NCBI GenBank assembly: GCA_045107005.1
Contig: JBGCFP010000219.1
Location: 1 to 36,351 of the forward strand
Source of the DNA: JBCCMA01 sp045107005
GTDB lineage: Bacteria > Pseudomonadota > Gammaproteobacteria > Steroidobacterales > JBCCMA01
Direction of reading: 5' to 3'
DNA: 36,351 nucleotides
Shown in pieces: positions 17,278-24,427 of this stretch. The notes under the pieces were generated by a model. It was not told the origin of the DNA and made no database searches. It saw nothing but the letters and a program-made list of their open reading frames with translations. Each line of letters opens with the position of its first letter. Positions within the stretch are counted from its first letter, which is position 1. The translations under genes were made by a program, and so were the position numbers.

Positions 17278-18204
17278 CTATTCGTTGCTTAAATTGCGGA
17301 GTCGCGTCACGGTCGTGCCCGTCTGGGCGTTGCGTTCGAGCACCGAGAACAGAGTGTAACGACTGATGTCCAGCGACACCACTGTCAGCACCTGGAAGTA
17401 GTCGGTGGAGAACGACACGAGACCCAGCGCATCCGGGTCAACATAACCGTCCAGATCGGCCGTTTCGGCAAACGGTTGATCGGTTCGCACTTCAATGATC
17501 GCTTCGGCGTCAAACACCGACAAGGTTTCGGACAACGCGGCGATGACCGGGCCGGTGGCGGTGTTGATATTGACCAAGGTGCCGGGGGGCAGGGTCGCCA
17601 CGTGCGGGGCCAGAACCTGGTAGACCTCACGGGTAATCGCCTCGATCGCCAGCAGTTCGCTGGGATGCGTAATAAAACTGTTCGGTGTCCGATAGGCGGG
17701 TTCGCTACCGGTGTAGACATCGTCTTCAGCGCCATTGGGAAACGCGACGTCCTGATCCGGATCGAGCCAGTCCACCACCTGATCGGCCACGCGCGCCTCG
17801 ATGGTCAAGGATTCGAGCAGTCGCTGGAAAACCAAAAACCAGGCTTCATCTTTTTCACCCGCCGAATTGATCAGGTTGTTGAGATTGAAGCGCCCCTGGA
17901 GATCTTCAATCTGACCCACGATCTGGCCGCCGTCGATCGGAAACGCGGGTGGCGTTGCTGCCCACAGTTCTTCGAGCGTGTCGATTTCGGATTCGGTGCG
18001 GTCGATATTCAGGATTTCGGCCGCCCAGGCTTCGCCAGCCAGCGCGTACTGGGCGCCTTGCTCCATGGCCAGCAAACTGCGGGTCCGCCGTGTTTCCAGA
18101 TGATTCGACCACAGCAGATTGCTGACGAACGTCGTCGCCAAAACCACGACAAACAGGGCGGCGAGCAGCACGATGCCACGCTGACGTTGCGGTGGTCGTC
18201 TCAC
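17278..18204 (-). CDS. gspK: Type II secretion minor pseudopilin K
   Basis: A 308-residue minor pseudopilin thought to cap the pseudopilus tip with GspI and GspJ. The prepilin peptidase site is RQRG before IVLLAALFVVV; as usual for GspK, the glutamate at position +5 is missing. A large alpha-helical domain follows, containing the LQGRFNLNNLI motif and a C-terminal helix-hairpin-helix-like part (VNINTATGPVIAAL). The start is a GTG whose bases overlap the gspJ stop (GTGA). Confidence 0.9.
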   Translation of the reverse strand: MRRPPQRQRGIVLLAALFVVVLATTFVSNLLWSNHLETRRTRSLLAMEQGAQYALAGEAWAAEILNIDRTESEIDTLEELWAATPPAFPIDGGQIVGQIEDLQGRFNLNNLINSAGEKDEAWFLVFQRLLESLTIEARVADQVVDWLDPDQDVAFPNGAEDDVYTGSEPAYRTPNSFITHPSELLAIEAITREVYQVLAPHVATLPPGTLVNINTATGPVIAALSETLSVFDAEAIIEVRTDQPFAETADLDGYVDPDALGLVSFSTDYFQVLTVVSLDISRYTLFSVLERNAQTGTTVTRLRNLSNE

Positions 18205-18818
18205 TGTGGAATCTCGACCAGCCGGGAGATGACGCCGTAGTCTTCCAGTTCAAACGTGAATTCGACGGCTTTTGGCCGCACGGAAAACCCGCTCTGTCCG
18301 TCCGTACCGCTGAGCGGCGGCCAGTCTTCGCTATCGTCGCCGGAGCTGTCGAAAAAACGCATCTGCAGGGCGAGGATGCCCTCGAGCAGTGGGCGACGTA
18401 TTGGCAGCGTGCCTTGCGTTCGGTCGAGCACTGGCCACTGCACGCGATAGAGCGTGTCTTCGTCAATCTGGTATCCGATGCGCTGGAGGACACTGCGACG
18501 CAAGCCGCCGGGATTGCTCCAGCCACCCGTCGTCATTTCAACGCCGCCACCGTCACCGCCGGTGGTCAGAGCCGGTACGCGGTCGTTGCCGATGATGTCG
18601 CGGACCGATCGCGGTTGCACCTGCGACAGGTCGCGGGTCAACAGTTGGACGGCCCGTTGTATCTCCTTGAACCGGTCCATGGTCTCGCCAATTTGATCGC
18701 GCTGGCGCGCCGCACCGCGAATGGCCGAGACAGCGACCGACATAATGATCGCCGTGATGGCGATCGACACCAGGACCTCGATCAGGGTGAACCCTTTGCT
18801 GGACCGGTTGCGTCGCAT
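18201..18818 (-). CDS. gspJ: Type II secretion minor pseudopilin J
   Basis: A 205-residue minor pseudopilin with cleavage site SSKG before FTLIEVLVSIAITAIIM and a conserved Glu5. The family segment DRFKEIQRAVQLLTRDL is present, and the C-terminal half is beta-rich with FEFELED-like strands. It forms the tip trimer with GspI and GspK. The start shares one base with the gspI stop (TGATG). Confidence 0.9.
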   Translation of the reverse strand: MRRNRSSKGFTLIEVLVSIAITAIIMSVAVSAIRGAARQRDQIGETMDRFKEIQRAVQLLTRDLSQVQPRSVRDIIGNDRVPALTTGGDGGGVEMTTGGWSNPGGLRRSVLQRIGYQIDEDTLYRVQWPVLDRTQGTLPIRRPLLEGILALQMRFFDSSGDDSEDWPPLSGTDGQSGFSVRPKAVEFTFELEDYGVISRLVEIPQ

Positions 18819-19348
18819 CAGGTGCCTTCACCGCGCGGTGTCAGGCGTCCGCCCGGGTCACGTTGATCGTCCGGGTTGATCTCCGTGCCCGGTTCGCCCG
18901 GCGTGCCCGGGCCACCGCCGCCCGTTGGCACTCGAACGTCGAATGGCCGCGCGTTGACCGCACTACCGCCGCGACCGACGAAACCGATCGCGTCGGCAAT
19001 GATCCTGTCCGGGTCGTCAGCGAGGCCCACGTAGACTTCGATGCGCATGAAGTTTTCAACGTCGCCATCGGGGCGTTTGATTTCGCTTTCCCACACCCAG
19101 TCGCGTCCGGCAAATTCGATCTCGCCGTCGTCCGTCTTGGCGCTGGGCAAGCCGTCGACCAGCCGCAATTCGGTGACCTTGTTCATGGCGATCCACGTAG
19201 CGAAAGTCTTGGCCTGAACAAGTCGGGCATTGCGTGCCGCCTGTCCGATCTGACCGGCGACGGCAAGCGTGCCCATGGAGACCACGATTAGCGCGATCAG
19301 CACTTCAATCAGCGTAAAGCCACGTTGTCGATCAAAAGCCACGGTCAT
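18818..19348 (-). CDS. gspI: Type II secretion minor pseudopilin I with extended Gly/Pro-rich tail
   Basis: A 176-residue minor pseudopilin with processing site RQRG before FTLIEVLIALIVVSMG and the conserved AMNKVTELRL segment (55-64). GspI proteins are usually about 120-130 residues. Here the pilin fold seems to end near residue 140, and a tail of about 35 residues rich in Gly, Pro and Asp follows (GGGGPGTPGEPGTE). The ATG at 19348 is used; an in-frame TTG two codons upstream is less likely. It overlaps the end of gspH by 17 bases and its stop overlaps the gspJ start. Confidence 0.87.
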   Translation of the reverse strand: MTVAFDRQRGFTLIEVLIALIVVSMGTLAVAGQIGQAARNARLVQAKTFATWIAMNKVTELRLVDGLPSAKTDDGEIEFAGRDWVWESEIKRPDGDVENFMRIEVYVGLADDPDRIIADAIGFVGRGGSAVNARPFDVRVPTGGGGPGTPGEPGTEINPDDQRDPGGRLTPRGEGT

Positions 19349-19868
19349 GCTCAATCAACTCCGAATCGCCCAGCGGGTCGACAATCAATTCGTAGGCGAT
19401 ATCGGAGTTATCCGCCTCGACATACAAATTGAACGGCGTGGCTTCGCCGCTGGACAGCAGTAATATCTGGGGCGAAATGTCGTTGTCTTCGTCCGCTTCT
19501 TCATCGGTCTGCAGCTCGATGGATTTGTCCTCGAGGCGCAAATCGAAATACATGCCTTCGGGCAATTCGCGTGTGGCAAAGAATTCGTCTTGCTCCATTG
19601 ACTGCCACTGACGCTGCAGCGGGTCGTAGGAGAAAAAGGCAAATCGATCCCGCTCAACCTCGACACCGACGCTGCGTCCTTCAATCTGTGCCTGCTCCCA
19701 AGCCATGTGAAACAGCACGTCAAAGCGGCGAATTTCCTCGCGCAGTTCCTTCGGGCCGAGATTGAAATCGAATCGCACCACGACCACGCTCACGGAGAAC
19801 GCAATCACGACGACAACCACCATGATCTCGACCAGAGAAAACCCGCGCTGATCGAGCGATGGTCGCAT
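19332..19868 (-). CDS. gspH: Type II secretion minor pseudopilin H
   Basis: A 178-residue minor pseudopilin. The cleavage site is DQRG before FSLVEIMVVVVVIAFSVSVV, with Glu5 present. The body contains FHMAWEQAQIEGRSVGVEV and a phenylalanine-rich strand typical of GspH. An acidic loop (TDEEADEDND) precedes the C-terminal strands. The start overlaps the gspG stop by one base (TGATG). Confidence 0.88.
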   Translation of the reverse strand: MRPSLDQRGFSLVEIMVVVVVIAFSVSVVVVRFDFNLGPKELREEIRRFDVLFHMAWEQAQIEGRSVGVEVERDRFAFFSYDPLQRQWQSMEQDEFFATRELPEGMYFDLRLEDKSIELQTDEEADEDNDISPQILLLSSGEATPFNLYVEADNSDIAYELIVDPLGDSELIEHDRGF

Positions 19869-20338
19869 CAGTTGCGCATCCAGTGTCCGATGTCGCTGTC
19901 CTGCTCTTCGCCGCCGATCTGGCCGTCGCGGCCAAGACTGACAATGTCGTATTCGCCGTGTTCGCCCGGACGGCGATAGAGGTAGCCGTTGCCCCAGGGA
20001 TCTTCAAAACTGTCGATGTAGCCGCCTTTAGGGTACTTGCGCATATCCGGACGCGGGGCCGTTACCAACGCCTGCAATCCCTGATCAACCGTCGGCAGAT
20101 CGAAGTTGTCGAGCTGGTAGAGTTCGAGTGCCGTGCGGATGGATTTCATGTCGGTCAGCGCTTTGGCACGCTGAGCATCGTATGGACGACTCAACACTTT
20201 GGGCAGTACAAACGTGGCCATAATGCCGATGATCACCACAACAACCATGATCTCAAGCAGGGTGAAGCCGCGTTGGCGGCCTGCTAAGGTGGAACTGGCT
20301 CGGCGTAGCCGGAGCGACGGACTGGATTCGCGATTCAT
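19868..20338 (-). CDS. gspG: Type II secretion major pseudopilin G
   Basis: A 156-residue major pseudopilin, first gene of the operon. The prepilin peptidase site RQRG precedes FTLLEIMVVVVIIGIMATFV. Landmarks are ALTDMKSIRTALELYQLDN, PTVDQGLQALV, the calcium-loop region GGYIDSFEDPWGNGYLYR, and SLGRDGQIGGEEQDSDIGHW. A 24-residue leader (MNRESSPSLRLRR and on) is longer than the usual 6-10. The ATG at 20338 is preferred to an upstream GTG/TTG extension that would run into the promoter region. It diverges from the rhombosortase gene. Confidence 0.93.
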   Translation of the reverse strand: MNRESSPSLRLRRASSTLAGRQRGFTLLEIMVVVVIIGIMATFVLPKVLSRPYDAQRAKALTDMKSIRTALELYQLDNFDLPTVDQGLQALVTAPRPDMRKYPKGGYIDSFEDPWGNGYLYRRPGEHGEYDIVSLGRDGQIGGEEQDSDIGHWMRN

Positions 20339-20409
20339 GTAGGTAGGCCTCGTGCACTGTGCTCGGGTGATAATCAATACGATGCGCATGGCACCGAAAA
20401 ATTCCCCTG

Positions 20410-20418
20410 ATTGTAGCA
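20410..20418 (-). promoter_or_regulatory. Candidate extended -10 promoter of the gsp operon
   Basis: Read on the minus strand this is TGCTACAAT, an extended -10 element about 70 bases upstream of the gspG ATG. It is identical over nine bases to the element before the exeA-like gene. The -35 position is poor. The divergent gap (20339-20443) must also hold the promoter of the rhombosortase gene; GATAAT at 20369-20374 is a weak candidate. Confidence 0.45.
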
Positions 20419-20443
20419 AAAAACCGCCCGGTAACCTCGCCCA

Positions 20444-21037
20444 ATGATGCGACATAAGCGCGCGGTGTTCGGGTTCTTTGCGCCCTTGCTACTGCTGATT
20501 GTGCTGCTTGCTGCCGGCGGCGAGCCGCTGCGCCAGCTGTTGCGCTTCGATCGTCCGGGCCTTGGCAACGGTGAACTGTGGCGCTGGCTGAGTGGGCATG
20601 TCGTCCACCTTTCCTGGTCGCACACCGTTTTGAACGCGGCGGGCCTGCTCGTCATCGCGGCGCTTTTTGTGCGCGATGTCGCGCTCCGCGAGTGGTATCT
20701 GGCGCTGGCTCTGGCGGCCGTCTCGATTAGCCTGGGATTGTGGTTCTGGTCGCCGTCGCTGGACTGGTACGTCGGCTTGTCAGGCGTCTTGCACGGGCTC
20801 TTCGTACTTGGCGCGTGGTCCGAGTGGCGCCACGGGCACCGCAGCGGGCTGTATTTGCTGCTCGGGGTCGCCGCCAAGCTCGCTTACGAGCAAGCCGCCG
20901 GCGCACTGCCGATGACCGCGTCTGCCGCTGGTGGGCCGGTGGTGGTTGATGCGCACCTGTACGGCGCATTGGGCGGCGCGCTAGCCTGTGTTTTAATGCG
21001 CGCAGTTCGCGGTGATACGCACCGCGCGGAACGATAA
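20444..21037 (+). CDS. rrtA: Rhombosortase (rhomboid-family GlyGly-CTERM protease)
   Basis: A 197-residue multi-pass membrane serine protease. The family core is clear: LWRWLSGHVVHLSWSHTVLN (46-64), then GLSGVLHG with the nucleophile S113, and VDAHLYGAL with the catalytic H171. About five to six membrane helices are visible. Rhombosortases cleave the GlyGly-CTERM tail of proteins exported by T2SS; they are much shorter and more divergent than housekeeping GlpG. The divergent neighbour of this gene is the gspG-N operon, supporting the assignment. It ends 14 bases before fabD and may be cotranscribed with it. No GlyGly-CTERM protein was found in this window. Confidence 0.85.
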   Translation: MMRHKRAVFGFFAPLLLLIVLLAAGGEPLRQLLRFDRPGLGNGELWRWLSGHVVHLSWSHTVLNAAGLLVIAALFVRDVALREWYLALALAAVSISLGLWFWSPSLDWYVGLSGVLHGLFVLGAWSEWRHGHRSGLYLLLGVAAKLAYEQAAGALPMTASAAGGPVVVDAHLYGALGGALACVLMRAVRGDTHRAER

Positions 21038-21051
21038 TACGGCAGGTGGTT

Positions 21052-22005
21052 ATGACGCAGGCGTTTCTTTTTTCGGGCCAGGGCTCGCAGTCGGTGGGCA
21101 TGATGCGTGCGCTCGGCGAGCGCTACGACGTGGTTCGTGCCACTTTCGACCAGGCTTCACAAGTGCTGGGTGACGACTTGTGGCATCTGGTCGATCAAGG
21201 CCCGGAAGAGCAGCTCAATCAAACGGTCTGGACGCAGCCGGCGATGCTTGCCGCGGGCGTAGCCACGTATCGGGTCTGGCGCGAGCAGGGCGGTGACGTA
21301 CCGACGGCGATGGCTGGACACAGTCTGGGCGAGTATTCGGCACTGGTCTGCGCGGATGCGCTGAGTTTCACCGACGCGACCGCCCTGGTGGCTCGCCGCG
21401 CGCAGTTGATGCAAGACGCGGTGGCGCCCGGCGCTGGCGCCATGGTTGCCGTAATCGGGCTCAGCGACGAGCAAGTAAGCGAATCGTGCACCAAGGCCGC
21501 GCAGGGCGAGGTGGTTGAAGCCGTCAATTTCAATGCACCCGGGCAGGTCGTTGTGGCGGGCGACGCCAGCGCGGTGGCTCGCCTGATCGATCAAGCCAAC
21601 GCGGATGGCGCGAAACGCGTTATTCCATTGCCCGTCAGCGTACCGTCGCATTGCGCACTGATGCGTCCGGCTGGTGACGCCTATGAGGAGGCGCTGGCGA
21701 AAGTGGCGGTTAGCACGCCGACCGTGCGCATACTCTTTAACGCAGGTCCCGTTGATCCTGCCGATCCCAACAGTATGCGCGCTGCGATGGCACGACAGAT
21801 TTACTCACCCGTGCCCTGGCGCAGCACCATTGAAACGCTGCTGGCCGAGGGTACTGAGCGCTTTTACGAATGCAGCCCCGGACGCGTACTCAGCGGGCTG
21901 GTCAAGCGCATTCACCGGCGCGCCAAGATGATCTCGCTGCACGACGCTGATGCCATGGACGCGGCGCTGGCGGCCACCGAACTCGAAAACGGAGAACAGC
22001 AATGA
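21052..22005 (+). CDS. fabD: Malonyl-CoA:ACP transacylase
   Basis: A 317-residue cytoplasmic enzyme that moves malonyl from CoA to acyl carrier protein. FLFSGQGSQSVGM is the family start, GHSLGEYSAL (89-98) holds the nucleophile S91, and SVPSHCALM holds the catalytic His near 200. The ATG at 21052 is preceded by CAGGTGG at good spacing; a GTG at 21046 is within that ribosome site and less likely. The end overlaps fabG by four bases. The usual upstream genes plsX and fabH are not here; rhombosortase takes their place. Confidence 0.96.
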   Translation: MTQAFLFSGQGSQSVGMMRALGERYDVVRATFDQASQVLGDDLWHLVDQGPEEQLNQTVWTQPAMLAAGVATYRVWREQGGDVPTAMAGHSLGEYSALVCADALSFTDATALVARRAQLMQDAVAPGAGAMVAVIGLSDEQVSESCTKAAQGEVVEAVNFNAPGQVVVAGDASAVARLIDQANADGAKRVIPLPVSVPSHCALMRPAGDAYEEALAKVAVSTPTVRILFNAGPVDPADPNSMRAAMARQIYSPVPWRSTIETLLAEGTERFYECSPGRVLSGLVKRIHRRAKMISLHDADAMDAALAATELENGEQQ

Positions 22006-22739
22006 GCGCACCTGAACAAAAACTGGCCCTGGTGACCGGCGCGAGTCGTGGCATTGGCGCTGCGATCTCCGACCAGCTGGCCACGGCCGGCTACCGGGTG
22101 ATCGGCACGGCGACCAGCGAGGCGGGGGCTGATTCGATTTCGCAGCGATTGGGTGCCAACGGTCGGGGGGTGGTGTTGAACGTCACCGACGTGGCGCAGA
22201 TCGACGCGATGGTCAAGGACGTGACGGCGCATGACGGTGTCGTTCACGCACTGGTCAACAACGCGGGCGTCACCCGCGACGGTCTGTTGCTGCGCATGAA
22301 AAGCGACGACTGGGACGCAATCATCGATACGAATCTCAGCGCGGTCTATCGTTTGAGCAAAGCGTTCCTGCGCGGCATGATGAAGGCCCGTTTCGGGCGC
22401 ATCATTAACATCAGCTCGGTGGTTGCCAGCATGGGTAACCCGGGGCAGAGCAACTACGCTGCAGCCAAAGCGGGCATGATCGGGTTTGCGAAATCCCTGG
22501 CGCATGAAGTCGGATCGCGTGGTGTGACCGTCAATACGGTCGCGCCGGGGTTCATCGATACGGATATGACCAAGGCTTTGAGCGACGAACAGCGTGAAGC
22601 CCTGATCGCCCAGGTACCGGCGGCGAGGCTGGGTGCCCCCGCCGATATTGCCCACGCGGTGGCGTTTTTGGCGTCGGAACACGCCGGTTACATCACTGGC
22701 GACACCTTACACGTCAATGGCGGCATGTATATGGCTTGA
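22002..22739 (+). CDS. fabG: 3-oxoacyl-ACP reductase
   Basis: A 245-residue short-chain dehydrogenase reducing 3-oxoacyl-ACP with NADPH. The dinucleotide-binding motif VTGASRGIG (11-19) is intact and the catalytic tetrad is N111, S139, Y152 and K156 (SNYAAAKAGMIGF). VNNAGVTRDGLLLRMK is typical of FabG. The ATG overlaps the fabD stop (ATGA). Confidence 0.96.
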   Translation: MSAPEQKLALVTGASRGIGAAISDQLATAGYRVIGTATSEAGADSISQRLGANGRGVVLNVTDVAQIDAMVKDVTAHDGVVHALVNNAGVTRDGLLLRMKSDDWDAIIDTNLSAVYRLSKAFLRGMMKARFGRIINISSVVASMGNPGQSNYAAAKAGMIGFAKSLAHEVGSRGVTVNTVAPGFIDTDMTKALSDEQREALIAQVPAARLGAPADIAHAVAFLASEHAGYITGDTLHVNGGMYMA

Positions 22740-22741
22740 AA

Positions 22742-22759
22742 TGGGGCTTTTGCGCCCCA
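22742..22759 (+). terminator. Short hairpin after fabG (weak terminator or attenuator)
   Basis: TGGGGC and GCCCCA form a perfect six-base-pair stem around a TTTTGC loop directly after the fabG stop. No T-run follows, so it is at most a weak or Rho-assisted stop, or a processing site between fabG and acpP. Confidence 0.35.
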
Positions 22760-22803
22760 AGATCGTGTCTGTTCGGCATATAGCCTGACGCGTTCGATTC
22801 ACA

Positions 22804-22841
22804 TACAATGGCGGCGCCGTCGACTTAGCCGACGTCTTTTT
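22804..22841 (+). promoter_or_regulatory. Candidate acpP promoter (-10) and leader hairpin with T-run
   Basis: TACAAT at 22804-22809 is a reasonable -10 for a dedicated acpP promoter; no good -35 is seen at normal spacing. Directly downstream, CGTCG (22818-22822) and CGACG (22830-22834) can pair across a seven-base loop, followed by TCTTTTTT. The stem is short for a terminator. The arrangement of start site, hairpin and T-run within 40 bases could be an attenuator or a 5' stabiliser. Confidence 0.35.
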
Positions 22842-22861
22842 TGTGTACGAGGAATGAACTC

Positions 22862-23095
22862 ATGAGTATTGAAGAGCGGGTCAAGAAGATCGTCGCTGAC
22901 CAACTGGGTGTGAAAGAAGACACCGTAGCCACCGGATCGTCTTTTGTGGACGACCTGGGCGCCGATTCTTTGGATACCGTTGAACTGGTGATGGCGCTGG
23001 AAGATGAATTCGAGTGCGAGATTCCGGATGAAGAAGCCGAGAAAATCACTAACGTTCAGCAGGCCATCGACTACATTAATAACCACAAAGGGTAG
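22862..23095 (+). CDS. acpP: Acyl carrier protein
   Basis: A 77-residue acidic carrier protein. Phosphopantetheine is attached at S36 in the GADSLDTVEL motif. It holds growing fatty acyl chains for the Fab enzymes and donates them to lipid and lipid A synthesis. The ATG at 22862 has GAGGAA seven bases upstream; upstream in-frame codons are not needed. Length and sequence (start MSIEERVKKIVADQLGV) are standard. Confidence 0.97.
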   Translation: MSIEERVKKIVADQLGVKEDTVATGSSFVDDLGADSLDTVELVMALEDEFECEIPDEEAEKITNVQQAIDYINNHKG

Positions 23096-23108
23096 TCGCT
23101 CGCCCGCC

Positions 23109-23136
23109 GCACCAGCGTTCGCCGCCGGTGCTTTTT
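23109..23136 (+). terminator. Intrinsic terminator or attenuator between acpP and fabF
   Basis: GCACCAGCG pairs with CGCCGGTGC (one A/C mismatch) around a five-base TTCGC loop, and TTTTT follows at once. The structure lies 14 bases after the acpP stop and 15 bases before the fabF GTG, whose ribosome site directly follows the T-run. It probably ends part of the acpP transcripts, letting ACP be made in excess over FabF. Confidence 0.6.
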
Positions 23137-23150
23137 AGAAGAGAATTGTC

Positions 23151-24395
23151 GTGACGAAACGCCGCATCGCTATCACCGGAATGGGGCTGATTTCGCCCGT
23201 TGGTAACACTGTTGCGATGGCGTGGGATAACGTCGTCAACGGTCGCAGTGGTGTCGGACCCGTCACACGCTTTGACACCAGCGAGCTCAATACGCACTTC
23301 GCCGCAGAAGTGAAAGATTTTGACGCGACAGATTACATCGATCGCAAACTGGTTCGGCGTTGCGATATTTTTATGCACTACGGCATCGCCGCCAGCAAGA
23401 TGGCGTTTGCCGATTCGGGACTGTCGGTCGATACGACGCCGGCGGACCGGATCGGTATCGCGATTGGTTCCGGCATCGGCGGCATTACGACCATCGAAGA
23501 AAACTACGAGAAGTATCGGACCTCCGGCTCGGCGCGCAAGATCTCGCCATTTTTCGTGCCGGGCAGCATCATCAATATGGTGGCCGGACAGGTCTCCATC
23601 GATCTGGGTCTGACCGGACCCAATTTCTCGATTGTCACGGCCTGCACAACCGGTGCCCACAATATTGGTATGGGTGCGCGTTGCATCGCGTACGGCGACG
23701 CAGACGTCATGTTGACCGGCGGCGCAGAAATGGCGACGTCGGTCCTTGGGATGGGCGGGTTCAACTCGGCCAAGGCGTTGTCAACGCGCAATGACGCGCC
23801 AACCGAAGCCAGTCGGCCCTGGGATGTCAATCGCGATGGATTTGTTCTTGCTGACGGTGCCGGTTCACTGGTGCTCGAAGAGTGGGAGCACGCCAAAAAA
23901 CGTGGCGCTACCATTTACGCCGAGCTGCTGGGTTTCGGTATGAGTGGCGACGCTCACCACATAACCGCTCCGGAGGAATCCGGTGCGGGCGCCGCATCGA
24001 GTATGCGCAGTGCGCTGAACGACGCAAAATGCAATCCGGCTGACATCGATTACGTGAACGCGCATGCCACGTCGACGCTGCTGGGCGATCGCGCCGAAGT
24101 GAAAGCCATGAAAACGGTGTTTGGCGATGCCGTGTCGTCGTTGGCGGTTAGCTCGACCAAATCGGTTACCGGCCACATGCTCGGCGCGTCGGGTGCCGCC
24201 GAAGCGATTTTTTCGATCATGGCGCTGCGCGACCAGGTTCTTCCGCCCACCATTAATCTGCATGAGCCAGACCCGGAATGCGATTTGGATTTCGTTCCGC
24301 TGACCGCACGTGAAACCAACGTCGACCGAGTCGTCTCAAACTCCTTCGGCTTTGGCGGCACTAACGGCACGCTGGTGCTCGGTCGCGCATCCTAG
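23151..24395 (+). CDS. fabF: 3-oxoacyl-ACP synthase II
   Basis: A 414-residue elongating condensing enzyme (beta-ketoacyl-ACP synthase II). The Cys-His-His triad with lysine is intact: C165 (VTACTTGAHNIG), H305 (VNAHATSTLLGD), K337 and H342 (STKSVTGHMLGASGA). ALSTRNDAPTEASRPWD and the C-terminal SNSFGFGGTNGTLVL are typical of FabF. The start is GTG with an AGAAGAGAA ribosome site. pabB follows after 32 bases. Confidence 0.96.
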   Translation: MTKRRIAITGMGLISPVGNTVAMAWDNVVNGRSGVGPVTRFDTSELNTHFAAEVKDFDATDYIDRKLVRRCDIFMHYGIAASKMAFADSGLSVDTTPADRIGIAIGSGIGGITTIEENYEKYRTSGSARKISPFFVPGSIINMVAGQVSIDLGLTGPNFSIVTACTTGAHNIGMGARCIAYGDADVMLTGGAEMATSVLGMGGFNSAKALSTRNDAPTEASRPWDVNRDGFVLADGAGSLVLEEWEHAKKRGATIYAELLGFGMSGDAHHITAPEESGAGAASSMRSALNDAKCNPADIDYVNAHATSTLLGDRAEVKAMKTVFGDAVSSLAVSSTKSVTGHMLGASGAAEAIFSIMALRDQVLPPTINLHEPDPECDLDFVPLTARETNVDRVVSNSFGFGGTNGTLVLGRAS

Positions 24396-24427
24396 GCGCG
24401 GTTGACGCCATCGGGCGGACACGTCCC

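Noticed and set aside
20339..20455. 39-codon upstream extension of gspG
   Set aside because: It would cover the divergent promoter region and add residues before a prepilin leader that is already long.
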